The translations under genes were made by a program, and so were the position numbers. From positions 1-12,787 of the forward strand of contig JAGKVC010000095.1 of NCBI GenBank assembly GCA_021152595.1: a DNA stretch of 12,787 bases, read 5' to 3'. The notes under the pieces are model-generated. The model saw only the letters and a program-made list of their open reading frames with translations, was not told the DNA's origin and did no database searches. The stretch comes from Clostridia bacterium. GTDB taxonomy: Bacteria > Bacillota > Clostridia > Oscillospirales > Ruminococcaceae. Positions 6,340-12,526 of this stretch are shown one piece after another; position 1 is the first letter of the stretch; each line of letters opens with the position of its first letter.

Positions 6340-6349
6340 AATTTGTCCA
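6321..6349 (-). promoter_or_regulatory. Sigma-A type promoter for the ABC transporter operon
   Basis: On the minus strand, TGGACA (6349-6344), a 17-base spacer and TATGAT (6326-6321). Start is predicted near 6314, leaving a leader of about 143 bases before the lipoprotein gene. Confidence 0.65.
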
Positions 6350-6524
6350 ATACAGAAAGATGATTGTGACTGATAGGCAAATTTTATAAGCAGAAACCGG
6401 CATGCCGTCTCTGCATATGATAGGATTGTATTCAATCAATAAACATTTGTCAATGTCTCATGTACAGCGGCAAATATATCAACCAAACGCACCGTCCCGA
6501 ATGCGCAGTCAAGGAGGCTTTTAT

Positions 6525-6602
6525 ATGAAAACAGATATTATCACGATCAAAGGCGATCTCAGCGGCAGCGAACAGATCGGGCTGCTTCTGTCTGCATGTT
6601 GA
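6525..6602 (+). pseudogene. 25-codon gene stub with strong ribosome site; unrecognised
   Basis: AAGGAGG 7 bases before an ATG gives MKTDIITIKGDLSGSEQ and then, within a few codons, a stop. The first 17 residues look like the start of a real protein, with a beta-strand and an acidic turn, but I do not recognise the family. From 6580 the sequence becomes a copy of the sequence found just 3' of a dockerin remnant at 8711. The likely reading is that a deletion or recombination removed the body of a gene and joined its start to downstream non-coding DNA. A functional small peptide is less likely. Confidence 0.45.
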
Positions 6603-6606
6603 CAAA
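6580..6606 (+). repeat. 27-bp direct repeat, copy 1
   Basis: GGCTGCTTCTGTCTGCAT, one variable base, then TTGACAAA. It matches 8711-8737 at 26 of 27 positions. The two copies bracket the dockerin/leucine-rich-repeat pseudogenes. Confidence 0.85.
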
Positions 6607-6861
6607 AGAAATACCGAATGATACAATAAAAAATATCAGAACAGGAGTAACCGATTCTGAAAAATGTCGTTCATATGGGTGAAGGCAAACACGAAAGGCG
6701 GTGATTGCCATAGACGACAAAAGAATTCTTTTTTCTCTTCCCGTTAATAGGAATCCAATAGAGCTTAATTAATTCAGATTTATGATGCTTATTTATTGAA
6801 TAACCGGATATTCAACTGAAAAAGCTCAATATGCAGCCTCCCTTCTATTTTCAAAAATGTA
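6603..6861. other. AT-rich intergenic stretch without recognisable gene
   Basis: No frame with convincing length, start and ribosome site was found on either strand. It contains a nested inverted repeat (6761-6827) and leads into the promoter at 6862. It is probably erosion debris between the gene stub and the dockerin gene. Confidence 0.5.
6761..6827. repeat. Nested imperfect inverted repeat
   Basis: Outer arms GAGCT/AGCTC (from 6761; to 6827), middle arms TTCAG (6773-6777) / CTGAA (6816-6820) and a perfect tip TTGAATA (6796-6802) / TATTCAA (6809-6815) are nested in one 67-base stretch. No T-run follows, so it is not an ordinary terminator. Confidence 0.45.
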
Positions 6862-6890
6862 TTGAAATCGTGATTATAATGTGATACAAT
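6862..6890 (+). promoter_or_regulatory. Promoter of the dockerin/leucine-rich-repeat gene
   Basis: TTGAAA (6862-6867), a 17-base spacer and TACAAT (6885-6890) lie about 62 bases before the AAAGGAGGAG ribosome site. It appears intact even though the gene it serves is broken. Confidence 0.65.
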
Positions 6891-6916
6891 ATAGGAAAAG
6901 AACATGAAAGACAGTC

Positions 6917-7705
6917 TTGCCAAAGCATACTGAAATCCAAAGGAGGAGTCTCATTAATAAGCGCATTCTTACTGCACTCGCAGCACTCACCATGCTTTGC
7001 GGTGCGATAGCCGCCTGTGCACAACCCGCTGCGGCGATTGAAGCTGGACTTATGACCGAATACAACCAACAGCGAGCCATGGAAGCTGCAAATGCCTTTC
7101 CAGATCCGGACGCTGCCTACCGTACTGTAACCGAGGGCATTTTTCAGTTCCATGTTTATGAGGATTACGCCGTGCTTTCAAAATGCACCGACCGTGATAT
7201 CGTCGCTGCTGAAATCCCTGCGGAGGTCAGTGGTGTGCCGGTGCGCGGTGCAGTGGAAACCCCTTTCGGCTTCTGTCGTAATCTCACAAGCATTACTCTG
7301 CCAGATTGTTTTGACCATATCTCATGGTATGACCTAATCTGTACAACAAGTGTGCTCCTGAACAGGACATCCTCCGGCAGTGTGAACATCTCGCTCACGC
7401 CGTTGACCCCCTTGCCCGGACGCGAAAGAAATAGTGAGCAGCCCGTTCCATCGGTTACAGAGGTATGCGTCTCTGCGCAAAATCCCTACTATGCCTCATT
7501 CGACGGACTCATCTACACTAAGGATATGAAAACGCTGATTGGCTGTCCGCCCGCTTGCGGCATCACGGATCTTTCGATTCCTGCCGAAACGGAATCTATC
7601 GGTGATTTTGCCTTTGCTGCGTGTATGACGTTGGAGACTGCGATCATTCCGGAGACCGTGCAGCATGTCCTGTGCTATGAGAGGTGGAGCTTCCCGAGCA
7701 GGTAA
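6917..7705 (+). pseudogene. Secreted BspA-type leucine-rich-repeat/dockerin protein, N-terminal fragment (frameshifted)
   Basis: First part of a secreted protein whose C-terminal half continues in another frame from 7684. A signal peptide is clear (INKRILTALAALTMLCGAIAACAQPAAA), followed by a domain with BspA-like leucine-rich-repeat units such as DLSIPAETESIGDFAFAACMTLETAIIPETV. The strong AAAGGAGGAG site at about 6940-6949 stands 3 bases before ATT AAT AAG (6953), where an ATG would be expected; the only other in-frame start is a TTG at 6917 with a weak site. Either ATT is used, or the start codon has been lost. Near 7665-7684 the repeat consensus breaks off, the frame shifts, and about ten residues of one repeat appear to be missing. 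The gene is probably inactive. If alive, it would be a cellulosome-attached cell-surface protein. Confidence 0.7.
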
Positions 7706-8565
7706 CTATGGTTGGCGGTGATACTTTCTTCGGTTGCACCGCACTTGAAACAGTACGCTTTCGCGGTACAGTTGATACCATCGGCTATGGTTCCTTCTCC
7801 GGTTGCACTGCACTGACCGATTTTGAAATTCCAGAGACAGTGACGGCAATCGGCAGCAGTGCCTTTGAGAACGCTGGGTGCATCGAGAATATCGGCGGCG
7901 TGCAGTATGTCGGAAACTGGGTCGTTGGCAGCGATGAGAATGTGCAGACAGCGATTCTTCGCACGGGCACAGTCGGCATCGCAGAATTGGCATTCTTTGT
8001 CCAGAAGAATTTACGCGTACTCGATGTTCCGGAAACAGTGCAGCATATCGGCACTCTCTGCGTTGCAGGCATCAGTTCCTGCGCGACATCAGTGCTGCGG
8101 CATCGCGGTCATTTTATCGGTGAGCGTACTTTCTCCGCTGCACGCGCGACGAGCGATATTTTCATTTATGATCCAGATTGCGAGATTTTCGACAATGAGA
8201 AAACCATTCCCGCTACCTATCGCTTCATTCCGCCGGCCGATGAGTCGGACGAGTTGATTATCGGTGAGCAGAATTATGAGGAAGCAGATCTCGTCATTCA
8301 TGGTTATATCGGATCAACAGCTGAAGCATACGCAAAGAAATACGGACGGAAATTTCTTGCGTTGCCTGTTGAGCTGCCTGCCGGTGATGTTAACAGCAAC
8401 GGAGAGGTCAGTATTGCCGATGCGGTATTATTGCAAAAATGGCTGCTCAGCGAAGGCTATGTGGACATCCCCAACTGGCAAACTGCGGATCTCAACGGTG
8501 ATGGCATACTGAGCGCAGCCGATCTAACTATTCTAAAGCGAAAGCTGCTGAGCGAAGATGTTTGA
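7684..8565 (+). pseudogene. Leucine-rich-repeat/dockerin protein, C-terminal fragment with complete type I dockerin
   Basis: Continuation of the 6917 gene in the +2 relative frame, with no ribosome site of its own. It carries several BspA-type repeats (FFGCTALETVRFRGTVDTIG, FSGCTALTDFEIPETVTAIG) and then a less regular region. At the end is a dockerin with two calcium-binding segments, GDVNSNGEVSIADAVLLQKWLL and ADLNGDGILSAADLTILKRKLL, each with the D-x-N-x-(D/N)-G-x-(I/V/L)-x-x-(A/T)-D pattern and the following helix. Dockerins bind cohesin modules of a scaffoldin, so the intact ancestor belonged to a cellulosome or a related surface complex, as in Ruminococcus. Such repeat proteins may bind other proteins or glycans; no catalytic domain is present. 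The frame could only be rejoined by a frameshift near 7680. Confidence 0.75.
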
Positions 8566-8577
8566 ATAATGTAAGAA

Positions 8578-8649
8578 ATGAATCATGACGACAACATCTC
8601 CGGAGATGATGTAACCGCAATCCTCCGCAAAATCGCAAAGCTCGATTGA
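8578..8649 (+). pseudogene. Remnant of a second dockerin (last calcium-binding repeat)
   Basis: The frame gives NHDDNISGDDVTAILRKIAKLD and a stop. It matches the second repeat and terminal helix of a type I dockerin (N-x-D-x-x-I-S-x-D-D-V-T-x-I-L-R). It has no ribosome site, and a stop lies immediately upstream. It is not a continuation of the dockerin that ends at 8565, which is already complete. This is the tail of another dockerin gene left when the upstream DNA was replaced; the terminator-like hairpin at 8684 probably belonged to it. Confidence 0.65.
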
Positions 8650-8683
8650 TACACAGATTCTTCATGACAGATAAATGAGAACA

Positions 8684-8724
8684 GCCGCCGGTGTGAAAAA
8701 ACACATCGGCGGCTGCTTCTGTCT
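8684..8724 (+). terminator. Terminator-like hairpin after the dockerin genes
   Basis: Arms GCCGCCGGTGTG (8684-8695) and CACATCGGCGGC (8702-8713) form a 12-bp stem with one G-U pair around an A6 loop. The tail TGCTTCTGTCT is only moderately T-rich. The tail is part of the direct repeat at 8711-8737. Confidence 0.65.
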
Positions 8725-8737
8725 GCATATTGACAAA
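8711..8737 (+). repeat. 27-bp direct repeat, copy 2
   Basis: It matches 6580-6606 with one difference. Here it begins in the 3' arm of the hairpin at 8684-8713 and extends through its tail, which suggests copy 1 is the tail of a similar terminator now fused to the gene stub at 6525. Confidence 0.85.
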
Positions 8738-8810
8738 CTGTCTTTTTTGTGAACTATTCGGAGTGAAGGGCACTTCAAAATACAGAAAAAATCTGTAAAA
8801 TTCAAGATAA

Positions 8811-8849
8811 TAAAAACACCGTGTCTACGAAATTTTCACGTAAACACGG
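8811..8849 (-). terminator. Intrinsic terminator of the tRNA operon
   Basis: On the minus strand, CCGTGTTTACG (8849-8839) and CGTAGACACGG (8829-8819) form an 11-bp stem with one G-U pair and a 9-base loop, then TGTTTTTA. It lies 13 bases after the tRNA-His gene. Confidence 0.9.
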
Positions 8850-8862
8850 CATTCCCTTAGCG

Positions 8863-8937
8863 GGTGGGTAGAGGGATTCGAACCCTCGGTCTTCGGGACC
8901 ACAATCCGACGCTTTAACCAACTAAGCTATACCCACC
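8863..8937 (-). tRNA. tRNA-His (anticodon GTG)
   Basis: Cloverleaf read on the minus strand: acceptor GTGGGTA with TACCCAC, plus the extra G at -1 facing C73, the identity mark of tRNA-His. The T-loop region is GGGTTCGAATCCC, and the anticodon loop TTGTGGT gives GTG. The anticodon stem TCGGA/CCCGA has an A-C mismatch at its loop end. CCA is not encoded. Confidence 0.95.
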
Positions 8938-8981
8938 ATATTCAGTTTATCAAACGGAGCAATGCTCCGGCTGTAAGCAGA

Positions 8982-9055
8982 CGCGCCTTAAAGGATTCGA
9001 ACCTTTGACTTACTGCTTAGAAGGCAGTTACTCTATCCAGCTGAGTTAAAGGCGC
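8982..9055 (-). tRNA. tRNA-Arg (anticodon TCT)
   Basis: Acceptor GCGCCTT/AAGGCGC, D-stem ACTC/GAGT, anticodon stem ACTGC/GCAGT with loop CTTCTAA (anticodon TCT), T-arm AAAGGTTCGAATCCTTT, discriminator G. CCA is not encoded. The tRNA reads AGA codons (and AGG by wobble). Confidence 0.95.
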
Positions 9056-9077
9056 ATTTGTCATCATAGGATGACGA

Positions 9078-9148
<71 letters not shown>

Positions 9149-9158
9149 ACAACAAAAC

Positions 9159-9191
9159 CAGTGCGGTCAGTTCGGTATCTTTCCGGCACTG
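9159..9191 (-). promoter_or_regulatory. Leader hairpin before the tRNA-Gly gene
   Basis: On the minus strand, CAGTGC (9191-9186) and GCACTG (9164-9159) pair, with an inner CGG/CCG helix. A T-rich stretch (GGTTTTGTTGT) then runs into the tRNA. It could be a processing signal or a weak terminator. Confidence 0.4.
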
Positions 9192-9199
9192 CAAGAGTT

Positions 9200-9228
9200 A
9201 TTATATCATATTCCGGCAGATTTGTCAA
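9200..9228 (-). promoter_or_regulatory. Consensus promoter of the tRNA operon
   Basis: Exact TTGACA (9228-9223), a 17-base spacer and exact TATAAT (9205-9200) on the minus strand. All twelve consensus bases and the ideal spacing fit a strong stable-RNA promoter. Confidence 0.93.
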
Positions 9229-9262
9229 GGGGTTATTGAAAAAAATCCCGTTCCCGTCAAAG

Positions 9263-9291
9263 TTGACAGCAAATGTGATTTTTGTTATAAT
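9263..9291 (+). promoter_or_regulatory. Consensus promoter of the GGDEF-like gene
   Basis: Exact TTGACA (9263-9268), a 17-base spacer and exact TATAAT (9286-9291). The start near 9297-9299 leaves only 12-20 bases of 5' leader before the ATG at 9311 or 9317. Its -35 lies 34 bases from the -35 of the divergent tRNA promoter. Confidence 0.92.
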
Positions 9292-9310
9292 AAAATGGAA
9301 AGGCAGGTGC

Positions 9311-11071
9311 ATGGCGATGAACGGTACCAAACCGATGAACGGCTGTGTCACAACGGACGCACATTTTCATATGGTCTATGCGGATGCGGCGTTTTTTCAT
9401 TACTTCGGGGACGATGTGATCTATTCGATCCTGCGGACCGTCCACGATGCAGATACGGAGCGTCTGCTCGGGCTTGCACACGGTCTGCGTGACGGGCAAA
9501 CAGAACAGATTGCGCTGCGGATGCGCGGCATCGCGGAGGATTACCGCTGGATGCTCGTCAGCATGACGGCGCACGGCGAAGGCGAGGAGCGGCAGTATCA
9601 GCTCCGCATCACCAATGCATACCGGATGCAGCGGCAGCTTTTGCAATCAATGTCCGAAAACAGCGACTACCGCTTCTATCTCAATCTGATGCGCGATCTT
9701 GCATTCCGGTATTCGTTCCGGACAAAGCGCATTCAGCTCATGAGCTTCGACTGCTGCCGCGAGAATATCCTGACCGATATGCGGCTTGCGGACTGGAAAA
9801 CGCAGGCGATCGAAAAGGGCATGATCGAGGAACGCGATATCCCGAAATTTGAGAAGCTCTGCTCCGAGATTGAATCCGGCGCAAACCGTTTTCAGTGTGA
9901 ACTGGAGACGAGCGTCTGCTCAAACGGGCAGCGCATGGAATACTGCGCATTCCGCGGTGTTACGCGCTCCGATGCACCGGGCAGCCGCGAGGTGCTCGGC
10001 ACGATCGGGTTTCTGCATGCAAAATACAAGAGCAAGGAGCCCGGCTGGCTGATCGAGGCGACACGCGATTCCGCGACCGATCTGCTCAATAAAAATGCGA
10101 TTACGGCACATGCAAAGGCGGTTCTGGCAGCACAGCCTGCGGAGACCGTCGCGCTGGTGCTGCTGACCATTGACGATTTCAAGGGCATCAACGACCGCTA
10201 CGGGCATATGTACGGCGACGAGGTGCTGTTCACGCTCTCGCATATCCTCAAGACGGAGATCGGCACACGCGGCGCAGCCGGAAGAATCGGCGGCGGTATG
10301 TTCCTGCTCGTATTGGAGGGCATCGCGGATGAGACCGATCTGCGCGGCATTCTGCGTGCAATCCGGACGAAATTTGAATGGGCATGGGAATCCGGCGGCG
10401 AGCAGAAACCGCTCGCACATGTCACCTGCTCGATGGGCGCTGCCTGCTATCCGGTCAACGCCAAGGACTACGAGGAACTGTTCATGCAGGCGGATAAGGC
10501 GCTCTACATCGCGCATGAAAAGGGACACAACCGCTACGTCATTTATGATGTGGAAAAGCACGGTGCCGTACAGCCGAACCGTGCGCGCGATTATTCCGAT
10601 CTCTACGCCGCGCCGCCTGTCCAGAGCAATGCAGGCTTCACGGCAGACCTCGTACAGGAATATCTGCACGGCAAGCCGGAGATTCAGAATGTTTTGCAGC
10701 GCATCGGGGCGCAGTTCGGGCTTGACGGCATCCAGATCTTCACCGCACCGGAATGGCAGCCTGTTTCAAGCTGGGGACATCCCTTTGCAGGGGATGCATC
10801 GCTGCTGACCGCTGAGCCGTTCGCGCAGCATTACAACGCCGACCGCGTCTGCGTGATCGACAACATCAATGCGCTTGAGGGCATCGACGATGCGGTCTAT
10901 GCGCGGCTTGCAAATGAGAATCTGCTCGGTGCCGTGCTGTATCTCGCAGAGCAGGACGGCAAGCCTGCTGCACTCGCGGCATTCGGGCTCTACGGCAGAT
11001 TCCGCAAGTGGAGCAATCTCGATATCAGCCACCTGACGATTCTCGGGAGTATGCTGACCGCAGGACTTTGA
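9311..11071 (+). CDS. PAS-like / degenerate GGDEF domain protein with C-terminal GAF-like region
   Basis: Predicted cytosolic signalling protein of 586 residues with no membrane segment. Residues 10-110 resemble a PAS sensor (DAHFHMVYADAAFFHYFGDD... YRWMLVSMTAHGEGEERQYQ). A second, less clear sensory region occupies about 125-250. The GGDEF domain runs from about 255 to 410: DSATDLLNKNA, then DDFKGINDRYGHMYGDEVL with the substrate-binding residues. At the signature site the sequence is RIGGGMF (GGGMF at 327-331) instead of GG(D/E)EF. The two catalytic acidic positions are therefore lost, so diguanylate cyclase activity is unlikely; nucleotide binding or a scaffold role is possible. A C-terminal region (about 430-586) looks GAF-like. 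The frame is open back to 9134, but that part overlaps the tRNA-Gly gene and precedes the promoter. ATG 9311 or 9317 (AGGCAGG 9 bases upstream) is the true start. The next gene follows after 40 bases. Confidence 0.85.
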   Translation: MAMNGTKPMNGCVTTDAHFHMVYADAAFFHYFGDDVIYSILRTVHDADTERLLGLAHGLRDGQTEQIALRMRGIAEDYRWMLVSMTAHGEGEERQYQLRITNAYRMQRQLLQSMSENSDYRFYLNLMRDLAFRYSFRTKRIQLMSFDCCRENILTDMRLADWKTQAIEKGMIEERDIPKFEKLCSEIESGANRFQCELETSVCSNGQRMEYCAFRGVTRSDAPGSREVLGTIGFLHAKYKSKEPGWLIEATRDSATDLLNKNAITAHAKAVLAAQPAETVALVLLTIDDFKGINDRYGHMYGDEVLFTLSHILKTEIGTRGAAGRIGGGMFLLVLEGIADETDLRGILRAIRTKFEWAWESGGEQKPLAHVTCSMGAACYPVNAKDYEELFMQADKALYIAHEKGHNRYVIYDVEKHGAVQPNRARDYSDLYAAPPVQSNAGFTADLVQEYLHGKPEIQNVLQRIGAQFGLDGIQIFTAPEWQPVSSWGHPFAGDASLLTAEPFAQHYNADRVCVIDNINALEGIDDAVYARLANENLLGAVLYLAEQDGKPAALAAFGLYGRFRKWSNLDISHLTILGSMLTAGL

Positions 11072-11111
11072 ATCCGGAGATTCCACCTCATTCCACGAAC
11101 GGGGGCAAATC

Positions 11112-11807
11112 ATGTTGTACAAAGCATTCAGCGACCGACTGTTTTCCTATCTTGCGCTATATGAAAAGGGGCTGAAAAAGCAGGCAAATACGGATATACA
11201 GGCAACCGCCGCATGGCTGCGTAGTCTGCCCGCCGCGGAGCAGGACAGCATTCTGCATCAGTTTCTGACAGCCTATTGCGACGAAGCCGCATGGGAGCCG
11301 CTGCATCGGCGCGGAAACGGCAATATGCCCTACGCGCTCAGCGAATCTGTCCGTGAATGGCTGACACCGCGGTGTGAAGCGGGAAATATGCCGGAGCTGC
11401 GCTGGTATTATGAACTGTTCCGGAATCATCCCGCAGGCGCGGAATCTGCTGTGCGGTATCTCGAAGCCGCCTATGCAAGCAGTGCCTGCGATCAGAAAAC
11501 AGTCGATCTGCTGTTTGCATCTTTTGTGGATGAACTCGGCTGGGGCGCGCATCATTTTCCGGAAGGATGTATTCTCGAACAGGCGGTCATAGATCAGTGC
11601 ATGCAGCAGTGTAAAGCGATTATGGCAGAACACCGTGTCAGCGAATATCTTGCATGCAGATTTGAATATTATAAACGGCTGTATGCCTGCTATGAACAGT
11701 ATAAAGCCGACGGCAGAACCAGAGACTATGCCGAATACCTGAAAGCTGCGGAAATAGATGATTACTGCGCAAAAGCGTTTCCAACCGCAGAGATACAGCT
11801 CAACTGA
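11112..11807 (+). CDS. Unrecognised helical protein, 231 residues
   Basis: I do not recognise a family. The product appears soluble and mostly alpha-helical, rich in Ala, Glu, Tyr and aromatic residues, with no signal peptide or membrane segment. It has several Cys (for example YASSACDQ, EGCILEQ, DQCMQQCKA, YACYEQY). The pattern of paired helices (LRWYYELFRNHPAGAESAVRYLEAAYAS, CRFEYYKRLYACYEQYKADG) recalls helical-repeat proteins but no consensus repeat is clear. GGGGG 6 bases before the ATG serves as ribosome site. It lies 40 bases after the GGDEF-like gene with no obvious terminator between, so the two are probably co-transcribed. Its stop overlaps the sigE stop by 8 bases in convergent orientation. 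Confidence 0.8.
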   Translation: MLYKAFSDRLFSYLALYEKGLKKQANTDIQATAAWLRSLPAAEQDSILHQFLTAYCDEAAWEPLHRRGNGNMPYALSESVREWLTPRCEAGNMPELRWYYELFRNHPAGAESAVRYLEAAYASSACDQKTVDLLFASFVDELGWGAHHFPEGCILEQAVIDQCMQQCKAIMAEHRVSEYLACRFEYYKRLYACYEQYKADGRTRDYAEYLKAAEIDDYCAKAFPTAEIQLN

Positions 11808-12516
11808 ATATCACCGCTTCCAGATCATCCCGCAGCCGCCGGATGATCTTTTTTTCCAGCCGCGAGATATAGGACTGCGAAATCCCGATCAGATCCGCGA
11901 CCTCCTTCTGCGTTTTCTCCTCCTCGCCGTTCAGCCCGAAGCGCATCTCCATGATCTGCCGTTCGCGCGGATTCAGCCGCATCACCGCCTCACGGAGCAG
12001 TTTTCGCTCGGATTCATTTTCGATATCGCGGCAGACGGCGTCCTCATCCGTGCCGAGCAGATCGGAGAGCAGAAGCTCATTGCCGTCCCAATCGACATTG
12101 AGCGGCTCGTCGATCGAGATTTCAGCGCGGTACTGCGCAACCTTCCGCAGGTGCATCAGGATTTCATTCTCGATGCAGCGCGAGGCATAGGTTGCGAGCT
12201 TGATATTCTTCTCCGGCGAAAAGGTCGCAACGGCTTTCATCAGCCCGATTGAGCCGATCGAGATGAGATCATCGAGCGAGGCGGCAGGCGTCTCGAATTT
12301 CTTTGCAATATACACGACCAGCCGCAGATTGTGGACAATCAGCTTTTCGCGCGCGGCAGGATCACCGGCAGATAGCGCGGCAAATGCCTCCGCCTCCTCT
12401 GCACGGGAAAGCGGCGGCGGAAGCTGATCTGCACCGCTGATAAAATGGATCTCCTGCTCCTCGGGCTGCCGGAATCTGCGGCGGAGCAGGTTCATCCAGA
12501 ATGTGAATAATTGCAT
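11800..12516 (-). CDS. sigE: RNA polymerase sporulation sigma factor SigE
   Basis: Mother-cell sigma factor of early sporulation, 238 residues (239 in Bacillus subtilis). An N-terminal pro-sequence (MQLFTFWMNLLRRRFRQ...) that keeps it membrane-bound and inactive precedes HFISGADQLPPPLS, the counterpart of YYIGGSEALPPPLS. Region 2 is nearly canonical: HNLRLVVYIAKKFE, DLISIGSIGLMKAVATFSPEKNIKLATYASRCIENEILMHLR. The SigE-specific stretch SIDEPLNVDWDGNELLLSDLLGTDED follows. Region 4 includes REAVMRLNPRERQIMEMRFGLNGEEEKTQKEVADLIGISQSYISRLEKKIIRRLR, with the helix-turn-helix. The ATG at 12516 has GAGGTG 6 bases upstream; a GTG at 12525 is in frame but less likely. The start follows the spoIIGA stop by 10 bases, the classic spoIIG operon order. 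Confidence 0.96.
   Translation of the reverse strand: MQLFTFWMNLLRRRFRQPEEQEIHFISGADQLPPPLSRAEEAEAFAALSAGDPAAREKLIVHNLRLVVYIAKKFETPAASLDDLISIGSIGLMKAVATFSPEKNIKLATYASRCIENEILMHLRKVAQYRAEISIDEPLNVDWDGNELLLSDLLGTDEDAVCRDIENESERKLLREAVMRLNPRERQIMEMRFGLNGEEEKTQKEVADLIGISQSYISRLEKKIIRRLRDDLEAVIFS
11822..11855 (+). terminator. Intrinsic terminator for the plus-strand genes, inside sigE
   Basis: AGATCATCC (11822-11830), a 10-base loop and GGATGATCT (11841-11849) form a perfect 9-bp stem ending in a run of seven T (11849-11855). Read on the plus strand it would end transcripts of the 9311-11807 unit 14-48 bases after the last stop. On the other strand the same bases encode the KKIIRRLRDDLE end of SigE. 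Confidence 0.7.
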
Positions 12517-12526
12517 AAAAAGCACC

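Noticed and set aside
6654..6750. Short frame beginning MSFIWVKANTKGG in the gap after the gene stub
   Set aside because: Only 27 codons, no ribosome site and no recognisable similarity.
8781..8797. TACAGA-A5-TCTGTA hairpin as an additional terminator
   Set aside because: Only six pairs, AT-rich, and a far better terminator for the tRNA operon lies at 8811-8849.
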